Shown piece by piece: positions 33,965-42,114 of a stretch of 64,000 nt of DNA. The notes below the pieces were generated by a model. It saw only the letters and a program-made list of their open reading frames with translations, did not search any database and was not told where the DNA came from. Every line of letters begins with the position of its first letter. Positions within the stretch are counted from its first letter, which is position 1. The stretch comes from an uncultured Muribaculaceae bacterium (GTDB lineage: Bacteria > Bacteroidota > Bacteroidia > Bacteroidales > Muribaculaceae), in the NCBI GenBank assembly GCA_910578805.1, contig CAJTRS010000005.1, forward strand, positions 1 through 64,000. The letters are read 5' to 3'. The translations under genes were made by a program, and so were the position numbers.

Positions 33965-34587
33965 TTGCTTATTACCTTTATGAGTTCCACATCAAATATA
34001 AGAGTGGCGTTCGGACCAATCACACCACCGGCTCCATTGGGACCGTAGGCAAGATTCGACGGTATGAACAGACGCCATTTGGCTCCCTCTTTCATCATCT
34101 GCAAAGCTTCGACCCAACCGGGTATCACCTGTGTCACACCGAATGTGGCCGGCTCACCGCGTTCCACCGAACTGTCAAAGACAGTGCCGTCGATCAGTCG
34201 TCCGGTATAGTGCACCGTTACCTGATCACCGGCCGAGGGAGTAGCGCCGCTACCCTCTTCAAGCACCTCATACTGAAGTCCTGAAGCTGTAGTATTCACT
34301 TCGGCACGCGCACCGTTGTCCTTAAGGAAAGATTCACCGGCTTCAGCATTGACCTTGCCCATCGCAGCGGATTCGGCCTGCTGACGCTCCTCCATACCCT
34401 GGAAGAACTTGCGTATCTCCTCTTTTGCCTCGTCATATGTCATCTTGGGTTTGGCTCCGGAGAACACTGCGGCAACACCGTCGGCAAAATCTTGAACATC
34501 AATAGACTCAATACCGCTACTGCGGAAATTATTACCCATGCTCAGGCCTAAGGCATAGCTTATCTTGCTAAATTCTTTTGTTTCCAT
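33961..34587 (-). CDS. FKBP-type peptidyl-prolyl isomerase, cytoplasmic FklB-like
   Basis: The 208-residue protein has no signal peptide. The short FKBP_N domain (about 1-85, ISYALGLSMGNNFRSSGI) is followed by an FKBP domain (about 105-208) with VTVHYTGRLIDGTVFDSS, VIPGWVEALQMMKEGAKW and IPSNLAYGPNGAGGVIGPN, very like E. coli FklB (FKBP22). It is the first gene of the array and the only one predicted to remain in the cytoplasm. The promoter at 34653-34660 lies upstream. Confidence 0.94.
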   Translation of the reverse strand: METKEFSKISYALGLSMGNNFRSSGIESIDVQDFADGVAAVFSGAKPKMTYDEAKEEIRKFFQGMEERQQAESAAMGKVNAEAGESFLKDNGARAEVNTTASGLQYEVLEEGSGATPSAGDQVTVHYTGRLIDGTVFDSSVERGEPATFGVTQVIPGWVEALQMMKEGAKWRLFIPSNLAYGPNGAGGVIGPNATLIFDVELIKVISK

Positions 34588-34652
34588 AATATATGAAAAT
34601 TATGTGTTGTAATATATAGTTTAATCCTTTGTTCTCAAACGCATAATTGGTG

Positions 34653-34660
34653 CAAAGTTA
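34653..34660 (-). promoter_or_regulatory. -7 promoter element of the FKBP operon
   Basis: TAACTTTG on the minus strand, 65 bases from the fklB-like start. The region upstream is A/T-rich without a well-spaced -33 element. Confidence 0.5.
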
Positions 34661-34951
34661 GGCTAAATATCATGCTTCATACACTTTTTTTAATAAAAAA
34701 ACATTAAAACCGACATCAGCACCGCGACAATGCCCCATGCTCTTAGAGATAAACAAAATGACACAACAAGAGTTGCAAAACACAACGCGCCACGTTGTAA
34801 CAACAAATGTTTTTATTAGTAATATATTTGTAACACAACATCAAATGTTAGTATATTGGTGTAAATCAACATGCTATATATTGTTGTAACAGCTTCGTAA
34901 TTATTTTAACGTTTTTTAGTTTGAGAATTATTTTGATAAGTGAAAAGTGCG
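34661..34951. other. AT-rich intergenic region with repeated GTTGTAAC motif
   Basis: The divergent region between the FKBP operon and the sigma factor gene carries GTTGTAAC at 34794-34801 and 34883-34890, a variant TTTGTAAC at 34827-34834, and the inverted repeat ACAACG-N5-CGTTGT at 34782-34798. The clustering about 70-160 bases upstream of the sigma-gene promoter suggests binding sites for a regulator, though AT-rich DNA gives such words by chance. Confidence 0.4.
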
Positions 34952-34990
34952 TAAATTTGCAATGTCGGACAGAGGAAATCCCGTCCGACA
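34952..34990 (+). promoter_or_regulatory. -7 element and leader hairpin of the ECF sigma gene
   Basis: TAAATTTG (34952-34959) matches TAnnTTTG; TTTG at 34932-34935 is 16 bases upstream, shorter than usual. Right after it TGTCGGAC (34963-34970) pairs with GTCCGACA (34983-34990), an 8-bp hairpin that would form at the very 5' end of the transcript, about 60 bases before the start codon. Confidence 0.5.
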
Positions 34991-35048
34991 GACGAGAATG
35001 GACATATAATACAGACTGACGCATCACACCCAAAAGAAACAAGCTATT

Positions 35049-35552
35049 ATGGAAACGACAAACGTACAAAACCGCCTTATGAGCCTCCAGAGCAATCTGC
35101 TCAATTTCGCCTACATGCTCACATCGAACCGCGACGATGCCTACGACCTTCTTCAGGACACCACCCTCAAGGTTCTCGACAACCAGGACAAGTATGTTGA
35201 GAACACCAATTTCAAGGGTTGGGTGTTCACCATAATGCGCAATATCTTTATCAACAACTATCGCCGTGCCTCCCGTTCGGCCACCATCATAGACCAGACC
35301 GAGGACTATTACCATCTGAACCTGTCGCAGGACTCCGGGTTCGAGACACCGGAGGGTTCCTACGGAGCATCGGAGATCACCGCGGCCATCGATGAGTTTC
35401 CCGAGAAGTACCGCGTGCCCTTCTCCATGCACGTTGCCGGCTACAAGTACAATGAGATCGCCGACGAGATGGGACTACCCCTGGGCACCGTCAAGAGCCG
35501 TATATTCTTTGCCCGTCAGGAGCTGCAGAAGCGCTTCAGCGATTACCGCTGA
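35049..35552 (+). CDS. ECF-type RNA polymerase sigma factor
   Basis: The 167-residue protein has sigma region 2 (LLNFAYMLTSNRDDAYDLLQDT to FKGWVFTIMRNIFINNYRR, about 17-75) and region 4 (EFPEKYRVPFSMHVAGYKYNEIADEMGLPLGTVKSR, about 113-152), with a short linker. It directs polymerase to a small regulon. No anti-sigma factor gene is next to it: downstream is noncoding and then the convergent frr, upstream are the divergent FKBP genes. This matches the stand-alone ECF type that is frequent in Bacteroidales. The envelope chaperone genes next door are a natural target guess, but nothing shows it directly. Confidence 0.93.
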   Translation: METTNVQNRLMSLQSNLLNFAYMLTSNRDDAYDLLQDTTLKVLDNQDKYVENTNFKGWVFTIMRNIFINNYRRASRSATIIDQTEDYYHLNLSQDSGFETPEGSYGASEITAAIDEFPEKYRVPFSMHVAGYKYNEIADEMGLPLGTVKSRIFFARQELQKRFSDYR

Positions 35553-35764
35553 CGTCACCTCCCTCATATTACGTGGCCGGCACTTCCGGCTCCTGTCTGT
35601 CAAATTCAAGTATATGCACTCCACGATAATAGCTTACAACCTACCTGCAGAAAGAATGATATCTCTTTCCCACGATAAACGGCTTCGCTCTTTCTCTTAA
35701 TTACTATACCGGAACACACTATATAAATAAGATAATAGGGATAAAAACACGCACATTAATAGAC
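35553..35764. other. noncoding gap after the sigma factor gene
   Basis: About 210 bases between the sigma gene stop and the long hairpin before frr. No credible coding frame or promoter was seen; a short GGCCGG...CCGGC inverted repeat is present near 35572-35592. Confidence 0.4.
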
Positions 35765-35794
35765 GATGGCAGCTCCCCAAGGGGAGCTGCCATC
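35765..35794. repeat. long perfect hairpin between ECF sigma gene and frr
   Basis: GATGGCAGCTCCCC (35765-35778) pairs perfectly with GGGGAGCTGCCATC (35781-35794) across a two-base centre. On the plus strand it is followed by A7 rather than T, and on the minus strand the T7 comes before it, so it does not have canonical terminator form in either direction. For the frr transcript a weak TGGG-TCAA-CCCA stem directly before that T7 may be the real terminator, with this hairpin protecting the 3' end. Confidence 0.7.
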
Positions 35795-35820
35795 AAAAAA
35801 AGGTTGGGTTGACCCAGAAA

Positions 35821-36378
35821 TCACACAGTGAGTATCTCTTTCTCTTTAGCGAGAAACAGGTCATCAATTTTTTTAAGATACTTGTCGTGCAACTTTTGTG
35901 CGGTAGCCTCGGCATCTTTCTCTACATCTTCGGGCATACCCTGCTTAATGGCTTTCTTAAGTCCGTCAATAGCATCGCGGCGTGCGTTTCTCACCGATAC
36001 CTTGGCATTTTCCGCCTCGGCTTTCGATTGCTTGACCAATGCCTTACGGCGCTCCTCGGTAAGCGGGGGAATTGAAAGGCGTATCACTTCTCCGTTGTTT
36101 TCCGGAGTGATACCTAGTTCAGAATTGATAATAGCTTTCTCTATCTCCTTGAACATGCCCTTTTCCCAGGGTGTGATGGCTATGGTGCGGGCATCGGGCA
36201 CCGACACATTGGCCACATTGCTGATGGGCACGGCACTGCCGTAATATTCCACTTTTATGCCGTCGATAAGTTTAGGATTGGCTTTGCCGGCACGGATATG
36301 TGTGAGCGATTCGTCAAGATAGGCCACGGCCATCTCCATCTTTTCTTCAGCCGGATTGAGATAATCTTTTACGTCCAT
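35821..36378 (-). CDS. frr: ribosome recycling factor
   Basis: The 185-residue protein splits post-termination ribosomes together with EF-G. MEMAVAYLDESLTHIRAGKANPKLIDGI near the N-terminus, the central VSVPDARTIAITPWEKGMFKEIEKAI with the hinge, and LSIPPLTEERRKALVKQSK are standard RRF motifs. Length is normal. It lies 30 bases downstream of pyrH, a widespread pairing. Confidence 0.97.
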   Translation of the reverse strand: MDVKDYLNPAEEKMEMAVAYLDESLTHIRAGKANPKLIDGIKVEYYGSAVPISNVANVSVPDARTIAITPWEKGMFKEIEKAIINSELGITPENNGEVIRLSIPPLTEERRKALVKQSKAEAENAKVSVRNARRDAIDGLKKAIKQGMPEDVEKDAEATAQKLHDKYLKKIDDLFLAKEKEILTV

Positions 36379-36408
36379 GATATTTATATTCTGTTTTTTA
36401 TTGATTGA

Positions 36409-37119
36409 TTAATAAACTGTGGTTCCTATAGGCTCGCCGGCTATCACTTTGGCAAGATTGCCGGGGGTATCCATGTCAAACACCACTATAGGAAGCCTGT
36501 TTTCCTTGCAGAGAGCTGTAGCCGTGAGGTCCATCACCTTCAGCCCTCGCGCCAACACTTCATCATAGGTTATTTCAGAAAATTTAGTTGCCGTGGGGTC
36601 TTTCTCGGGATCGGCCGTATATACACCGTCAATACGCGTGCCTTTGAGCATGACATCGGCACATATCTCTATGCCGCGGAGGGCACTGCCGGTGTCGGTA
36701 GTGAAAAACGGATTACCGGTACCACCCGCCATAATGGCCACACAACCGGCCTCGAGCGTCTCTATAACCCGGCGGTTACTGTAATGCTCCCCGATGGGAA
36801 ACATATTTATAGCCGTATATACCTTTGCCGGCTGACCTATAGATTCAAGAGCCGAGCACAGAGCAAGAGAGTTGATAGTGGTGGCCAGCATGCCCATCTG
36901 ATCGCCTTTCACTCGGTCAAACCCTTTGGCTGCACCTTGAAGACCGCGGAATATGTTGCCACCGCCTATCACGATGCCCACTTCCACTCCTTTTTGCACT
37001 ATCTCGGCAATCTGACGCGCATAATCGCCGAGCCGGTCACGGTCTATGCCATAGCCCTGACTCCCCATGAGCGACTCACCGCTCAGTTTCAAAAGCACTC
37101 TTTTGTATTTAGATTCCAT
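36409..37119 (-). CDS. pyrH: UMP kinase
   Basis: The 236-residue amino-acid-kinase fold enzyme phosphorylates UMP to UDP. RVLLKLSGESLMG at the N-terminus, VEVGIVIGGGNIFRG (phosphate loop), DQMGMLATTINSLAL, and TGNPFFTTDTGSALRGIE plus the effector/substrate segment KGTRIDGVYTADPEKDPTA are typical. Promoter at 37143-37173; followed by frr. Confidence 0.97.
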   Translation of the reverse strand: MESKYKRVLLKLSGESLMGSQGYGIDRDRLGDYARQIAEIVQKGVEVGIVIGGGNIFRGLQGAAKGFDRVKGDQMGMLATTINSLALCSALESIGQPAKVYTAINMFPIGEHYSNRRVIETLEAGCVAIMAGGTGNPFFTTDTGSALRGIEICADVMLKGTRIDGVYTADPEKDPTATKFSEITYDEVLARGLKVMDLTATALCKENRLPIVVFDMDTPGNLAKVIAGEPIGTTVY

Positions 37120-37142
37120 ATTATCGCATTTTTTGATGTTTA

Positions 37143-37173
37143 CAAATTTATATCAAAACGGCGAAATCCGCAA
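37143..37173 (-). promoter_or_regulatory. promoter of pyrH-frr
   Basis: On the minus strand TTG (37171-37173) is 20 bases upstream of TAAATTTG (37143-37150), a full-consensus Bacteroidetes promoter 24 bases from the pyrH start codon. Confidence 0.65.
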
Positions 37174-37188
37174 TACCGTCAACAATGT

Positions 37189-38076
37189 TCAGTTTCCGGC
37201 GTTAATCACAGGCTGTGCGGGTTCGTCGGCACACAGCACCACAAGCAGATTGCTCACCATCATGGCTTTCTTATCCTCGTCGAGAGTCACCACCCCGTCG
37301 GCTTCTATGCGCTTAAGCGCCATATCCACCATGCTCACAGCTCCTTCCACTATCTTTTCACGGGCCGATATTATTGCGGCCGCCTGTTGGCGGCGCAGCA
37401 TCACGGCAGCGATCTCCGGTGCATATGCCAGATAATTGATACGGGCTTCCACCACTTCTATCCCGGCCATTGACAGACGGTCGTTGATCTTGCGCTCGAG
37501 CAGATCATTGATCTCTGCGCCGCCACCGCGCAGTGTGAGTTCATCATCATGTGTATCGTTCTGGTCATAGGCAAAATGTCCTGTCACCTCACGCAGCGCG
37601 GCATCGCTCTGAATGCTCACGAACGAACCTGCACCCACAGAGGCATCAAGATCAAACACCGTGCGGTAAGTGTCATTGATTTTCCACACCAAAACCATGC
37701 CTATAAGCACAGGATTGCCTATCTTGTCATTGACCTTTATAGGCTCTATGTCGAGATTACGGATACGCAGTGACAGTTTGCGGCGTGTCATAAGCGGATT
37801 GACCCAATAGAAACCCACCTGCCGGCATGTTCCTTTGTATTTCCCGAAAAATATCATCACGCTTGCCTCATTGGGCTCCTGCGTGAAATAACCTTTTGAG
37901 CAGAAAAGAAAAGCGATCACTCCGACCACTATACATGCCACGGCAATAGACTCGTTGGATTCCAAAAGACTCCCGGCTCCCCATATCGTAAGCGCCGGAA
38001 TCAACACAAATCCCACAGCAAGCATAGTGAAACCGTTGATCACCGCACCTTTGTATTCATATTCCTTATTTTCCAT
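37189..38076 (-). CDS. SPFH domain-containing membrane protein
   Basis: The 295-residue protein has two N-terminal membrane segments (about 12-34 and 41-61) and an SPFH/band 7 domain (about 68-260): EPNEASVMIFFGKYKGTCRQ, then PLMTRRKLSLRIRNLDIEPIKVNDK and the EINDLLERKINDRLSMAGIEVVEARI segment. SPFH proteins form membrane-bound cage-like oligomers and organise membrane domains or proteases. The C-terminal helix carries RRQQAAAIISAREKIVEGAV. It is a single gene: own promoter at 38099-38128, followed by the pyrH promoter. Confidence 0.9.
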   Translation of the reverse strand: MENKEYEYKGAVINGFTMLAVGFVLIPALTIWGAGSLLESNESIAVACIVVGVIAFLFCSKGYFTQEPNEASVMIFFGKYKGTCRQVGFYWVNPLMTRRKLSLRIRNLDIEPIKVNDKIGNPVLIGMVLVWKINDTYRTVFDLDASVGAGSFVSIQSDAALREVTGHFAYDQNDTHDDELTLRGGGAEINDLLERKINDRLSMAGIEVVEARINYLAYAPEIAAVMLRRQQAAAIISAREKIVEGAVSMVDMALKRIEADGVVTLDEDKKAMMVSNLLVVLCADEPAQPVINAGN

Positions 38077-38098
38077 AGTTGAAAATATTTTATTTTCT

Positions 38099-38128
38099 CA
38101 AAGATAACGATTATTATTCTATCCGCAA
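38099..38128 (-). promoter_or_regulatory. promoter of the SPFH gene
   Basis: TTG (38126-38128) and TATCTTTG (38099-38106) on the minus strand are 19 bases apart. The promoter abuts the T-run of the preceding gene's terminator. Confidence 0.6.
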
Positions 38129-38129
38129 C

Positions 38130-38164
38130 AAAAAAGAGCGATGTGTCTGACAGACACATCGCTC
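38130..38164 (-). terminator. intrinsic terminator of the Bax inhibitor-1 family gene
   Basis: The self-complementary segment 38136-38164 (arms GAGCGATGTGTCTG and CAGACACATCGCTC) is followed on the minus strand by six T (38130-38135). One of the clearest terminators in the window. Confidence 0.92.
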
Positions 38165-38189
38165 CAATACGTTTTTATTACATAAAGGA

Positions 38190-38897
38190 TCATTCGCGGT
38201 TGCCGAAGAAACGGAGCAGGAAGAGGAAGAGGTTAAGAAAATCGAGGTAGAGATTGAGCGCTCCGATAGTGGCGAGACGTCCTGCCGATTCGGCGGGAGC
38301 CATTGCGGCCATATTCCTTATCTGCTGGGTATCCCATGCGGTAAGCCCCACGAAGATCAGAACACCGGCACCCGATATAATCCAGCCCATAGTGTCACTG
38401 TGCAGAAATATATTTACCAATGAACATATTATCAATCCGATAAGAGCCATAAACAGTATCGAACCCCATTTGGCAAGATTCTGGGTGGTAAAGAGACCAT
38501 AGACACTCATGGCACCAAACACACCGGCCGTGATAAAGAATGTCTTATAGATCGAAGTCTGCGTATATATCTCGAATATCGGAAACAGCGTCAGTCCGTT
38601 GACAGCCGAAAAGAGCAGAAACAGGAGTGTGGCCACTGTTGACGAGAGTTTGTTGATGGCTCCGGATATGCCGAAAAGCAGACCGAATTCCACAATCACC
38701 AAACCGATCATGGCCCATGAGTTCATATAGAAGAACGCTTTAACACCGGGTAGTTCACTGCAACCGAATGCCACAAACGCAGTGACGAGCAAGCCTATGA
38801 ACATCTTTACATATACACGCTTCATTATGGCGCCTACACGCGCGTCAAGCGAATAGGCATCGCCGGAGTAGTACTGCTGATAGTTGTCTGTATTCAT
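38190..38897 (-). CDS. Bax inhibitor-1/YccA family membrane protein
   Basis: The 235-residue protein has seven hydrophobic segments and the BI-1 family pattern: FIGLLVTAFVAFGCSE as the first helix, GVFGAMSVYGLFTTQNLAKWGSILFMALIGLI in the middle, and FVGLTAWDTQQIRNM followed by GALNLYLDFLNLFLFLLRFFG at the C-terminus, with the paired Asp residues that act as pH sensor in bacterial homologues (BsYetJ). Likely a Ca2+-leak type inner membrane protein. A short palindrome ACGTTATAACGT (38948-38959) lies 50 bases upstream of its start. Confidence 0.95.
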   Translation of the reverse strand: MNTDNYQQYYSGDAYSLDARVGAIMKRVYVKMFIGLLVTAFVAFGCSELPGVKAFFYMNSWAMIGLVIVEFGLLFGISGAINKLSSTVATLLFLLFSAVNGLTLFPIFEIYTQTSIYKTFFITAGVFGAMSVYGLFTTQNLAKWGSILFMALIGLIICSLVNIFLHSDTMGWIISGAGVLIFVGLTAWDTQQIRNMAAMAPAESAGRLATIGALNLYLDFLNLFLFLLRFFGNRE

Positions 38898-38967
38898 ATT
38901 ATCGATTCTTTATTGAAGTTTTGAGGTTCTGTATAATATATTATATAACGTTATAACGTCCTGTTTA

Positions 38968-40755
38968 TTACATACGTTCAGGGACGCTGATGCCGAGAAG
39001 CGACATTGCCGATTTCACCACCGATGCCGCACACTCCGACAGAGCCAGACGCAACGAGCGCACCGCCTCGTCCTCTTCCTTGAGTATTGAGCAGTCGTGG
39101 TAAAACTGGTTGTACTCTTTCACCAAGTCATAGGCATAGTTGGCTATCAGAGCAGGACTGTAGCTCCGGCCGGCTTCGGCCACCACCGAAGGATAGTCGG
39201 CCAGGCGCTGTATGAGGGCTATCTCCCTTTCCCCGGGCTTCACTGCGGTATATTCCCCTATAGTCATACCGGCCTCTGCAGCCTTGCGCAGCACCGAGCG
39301 GATACGGGCATAGGTATATTGAATGAACGGACCGGTGTTACCGTTGAAATCTATGGATTCCTTGGGATTGAACGTCATGTTCTTGCGCGGATCAACCTTA
39401 AGCAGGAAGTATTTGAGAGCACCCAGACCCACCATTTCGGTGATTCCGGCTACTTCTTCCGGCGTACAACCGTCGAGCTTGCCCAATTCGGCGCTTACAT
39501 TGCGGGCCGTGGTAACCATCTCGTCCATAAGGTCGTCGGCATCAACCACAGTGCCCTCGCGGCTCTTCATCTTGCCTTCGGGAAGCTCCACCATGCCATA
39601 AGAGAAGTGCACCAGGTCTTTTCCCCACTTGAAACCGAGACGGTCAAGCAGAAGCGACAGAACCTGGAAGTGGTAGTTCTGTTCGTTACCCACCACATAT
39701 ATCATCTTATCGATGGGGAAATCGGAATAACGCATCTTGGCCGTGCCTATGTCCTGAGTCATATATACAGATGTACCGTCGCTGCGCAGCAACAACTTAT
39801 GATCAAGACCGTCGGCTGTCAGGTCGGCCCATACAGAGCCGTCCTCCTTGCGGTACATGTAGCCTTTTTCAAGACCTTCGAGCACCTTTTCCTTTCCCTC
39901 AAGATAGGTCTCGCTCTCATAATATATCTTGTCGAAGTCCACACCCATGCGCTTGTAAGTCTCGTCAAACCCGGCATAAACCCAATCATTCATCATCTGC
40001 CAAAGAGAGCGCACTTCCGGGTCCTTGTTCTCCCAGGCCCGCAGCATGGCGCGGGCTTCCTGCATAAGCGGCGACTTTGCGGCAGCCTCCTCTTCAGTGA
40101 CGCCGGCAGCCATGAGTTCGGCCAGTTCGGCTTTGTAATGCTTGTCGAAAAGCACATAGAAATCACCGATCAGATGGTCGCCTTTCACACCACGGCTTTC
40201 GGGTGTGGCACCTTCGCCCCACTTTTTCCATGCAAGCATCGACTTACAGATGTGGATACCGCGGTCATTGACTATATTGGTCTTTATCACGCGGTTGCCG
40301 CAAGCCTTTAGTATCTCCGAAAGGCTGTAGCCGAGCAGATTGTTGCGCACATGACCCAGATGAAGAGGCTTGTTGGTGTTGGGCGACGAATATTCCACCA
40401 TCACAAGCGGCGCATCAGCACCGGCTTCGGTGATACCGTAGTGCGGAGTGTTACATATATGATTGAGCACCGACGCCCAGAACGACGGCTCGATCACTAT
40501 GTTAAGAAATCCTTTTATCACATTGTAGCGGTCCACGGCAGGTTCGTTGTCCACTAACCAGTCTCCAATCTCCTTACCTACCGCTTCGGGCGATTTGCGG
40601 GCCGCTTTTACCCAAGGGAAAACCACGACGGTAAGATTGCCTTCAAACTCCTTTTTTGTGGTCTGGGGCTGAATGGTGGCGGGATCGGTGTCCGCGCCGT
40701 AAAGTTCTTTGACAGCACGGGCCACGGCCTGCGCTATTATATTGTCTATAGACAT
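38968..40755 (-). CDS. argS: arginine--tRNA ligase
   Basis: The 595-residue class I enzyme charges tRNA-Arg. The N-terminal Add-1 domain (about 1-110), HxGH-type motif NKPLHLGHVRNN, the KMSKS-equivalent KMKSREGTVVD and the C-terminal DALR anticodon-binding domain (RSYSPALIANYAYDLVKEYNQFYHDC) are all intact. The ATG at 40755 is used; a TTG two codons upstream is the alternative. Promoter -7 element at 40788-40795. Confidence 0.98.
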   Translation of the reverse strand: MSIDNIIAQAVARAVKELYGADTDPATIQPQTTKKEFEGNLTVVVFPWVKAARKSPEAVGKEIGDWLVDNEPAVDRYNVIKGFLNIVIEPSFWASVLNHICNTPHYGITEAGADAPLVMVEYSSPNTNKPLHLGHVRNNLLGYSLSEILKACGNRVIKTNIVNDRGIHICKSMLAWKKWGEGATPESRGVKGDHLIGDFYVLFDKHYKAELAELMAAGVTEEEAAAKSPLMQEARAMLRAWENKDPEVRSLWQMMNDWVYAGFDETYKRMGVDFDKIYYESETYLEGKEKVLEGLEKGYMYRKEDGSVWADLTADGLDHKLLLRSDGTSVYMTQDIGTAKMRYSDFPIDKMIYVVGNEQNYHFQVLSLLLDRLGFKWGKDLVHFSYGMVELPEGKMKSREGTVVDADDLMDEMVTTARNVSAELGKLDGCTPEEVAGITEMVGLGALKYFLLKVDPRKNMTFNPKESIDFNGNTGPFIQYTYARIRSVLRKAAEAGMTIGEYTAVKPGEREIALIQRLADYPSVVAEAGRSYSPALIANYAYDLVKEYNQFYHDCSILKEEDEAVRSLRLALSECAASVVKSAMSLLGISVPERM

Positions 40756-40787
40756 ATCCAAATTGATGTTATGGTAAATAATTGCTG

Positions 40788-40795
40788 CAAAGTTA
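40788..40795 (-). promoter_or_regulatory. -7 promoter element of argS
   Basis: TAACTTTG on the minus strand, 33 bases from the argS start codon, in the short gap after the glycosyltransferase gene. Confidence 0.5.
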
Positions 40796-40818
40796 CATAA
40801 TTTCCACGAAATAACCGA

Positions 40819-42102
40819 TTATCGGCCCACAAGCGTAGCAAACAGGTCAACATAATTTTGTGCTACACTTGCAAAAGAGAACCTTCGGCGCACCTCCTCA
40901 TGCAGCGCATCAGGCTTAAGTTCGCTTGTGAGCGCCCATTTTATCCCTTCGGCGAGATCCACATAGTTCTTGTATTCGGCTATATATCCGGTGGTTTTGT
41001 GCGTAAATATGTCTCTCTGTCCACCGCGTCCGAATGACACAGGCACACACCCTGCGGCCATGCCCTCTATGACAGTGCCCGGCAGTGTCTCATACAATGA
41101 CGCCGACAGTACCACCTTGGAGGACGCATAGAGTTGACGCAACAGATTCGGGTCATGAATACGGCCGAGATGCCTGTAGGGAAACCTGAGGGAATCAAGA
41201 CAAGTGCGGTCACGCAACTCACCGAATAACAGCGCCTGAGAATCACGCGCAAGCTCAGGTTCGTTATCAAAAAGATGGTTGAGGGCATTGATGGCGTAGC
41301 CAAGCCCCTTGATAGGATCGTCAAGTCGCGCGGCACCCATTATTATCACGTTTTTCTTTAGAGCCAGATTACCCAGATCGGCCGTGGTATCGATGGTAAA
41401 CGAATCGATAGGGAAAGCATTGGGTATCACTCTCACCTCACGGCCCCTCAGAAGAGAGCTCTCGCGGCACCGCTCTGCCAACCAGTTGCTCACGGCCACA
41501 AAAGTCACAGGCACCTCATCGTAAAGATGCTGTTTTTTCTTCCAGACCTTATGAGAAAGATCATTGGCTTTACGCCCGGACAGGAACTGGCAGTTACCGC
41601 ACTCCGTCTTGTATCCGCGGCATTCGTAGGCATGATGGCATATTCCGGTCAGAGGCCACATATCATGCATGGTCCAGACTATGGGTTTTCCCATAGCGGC
41701 AATCTTGCGGATTCCCGACAATGACACAAAGCCCTGATTGATCCAGTTGAGCACCACCACATCGGCCTCTTTTATCCAAGGGTGGCGATGTATATTCAGT
41801 CCTGTGGAAGCTGTGGATACCTTAAACAGGTTCCGGCGTGAAAAACCGTTGGCCAAGGCTATGCGCAGGCGCTCACCCAAAAAAGTCATGCCACGGTCAG
41901 CACGCTTGCCGTAACTGTCCACCAATTCATCTTCGGTACTTTTGTTAAACACCACCATTCGCGCATCGACACCACAGCTGCGAAGAGCATACATGAGCCT
42001 GTAAGTCACTATGGCTGCACCGCCGAATGCATCGCTATGACATAAAAGCACCACTTTCATGGGTGCTGAAACACCGGCGGCGGTAATCATATCGTCACCC
42101 AT
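40819..42102 (-). CDS. glycosyltransferase family 4 protein
   Basis: The 427-residue GT-B protein has the N-terminal acceptor domain starting at MKVVLLCHSDAFGGAAIVTYRL and the nucleotide-sugar domain with VIIMGAARLDDPIKGLGYAINAL and the EX7E-type motif SASLYETLPGTVIEGMAAGCVPVSFG (written here in part). Inner membrane or cytoplasmic, it probably builds a surface polysaccharide or capsule with the flippase two genes upstream. The start is uncertain: ATGs at 42102, 42090 and 42060 are in frame, and homologues usually begin at the MKVV of 42060. A Cys cluster (ICHHAYECRGYKTECGNC) near residue 165 is typical of this subgroup. Confidence 0.88.
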   Translation of the reverse strand: MGDDMITAAGVSAPMKVVLLCHSDAFGGAAIVTYRLMYALRSCGVDARMVVFNKSTEDELVDSYGKRADRGMTFLGERLRIALANGFSRRNLFKVSTASTGLNIHRHPWIKEADVVVLNWINQGFVSLSGIRKIAAMGKPIVWTMHDMWPLTGICHHAYECRGYKTECGNCQFLSGRKANDLSHKVWKKKQHLYDEVPVTFVAVSNWLAERCRESSLLRGREVRVIPNAFPIDSFTIDTTADLGNLALKKNVIIMGAARLDDPIKGLGYAINALNHLFDNEPELARDSQALLFGELRDRTCLDSLRFPYRHLGRIHDPNLLRQLYASSKVVLSASLYETLPGTVIEGMAAGCVPVSFGRGGQRDIFTHKTTGYIAEYKNYVDLAEGIKWALTSELKPDALHEEVRRRFSFASVAQNYVDLFATLVGR

Positions 42103-42114
42103 ATATATCTCTAT

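Noticed and set aside
34782..34890. Repeated GTTGTAAC words as a CRISPR or transposon end
   Set aside because: Only 8-base words with irregular spacing, no spacer-repeat structure and no transposase.
37189..38076. SPFH gene as part of a toxin-antitoxin or Arc-repressor pair
   Set aside because: No small ribbon-helix-helix gene lies next to it; it has its own promoter and stands alone.
39097..40311. Plus-strand open frame of 404 codons opposite argS
   Set aside because: Shadow of argS; no promoter or family similarity.
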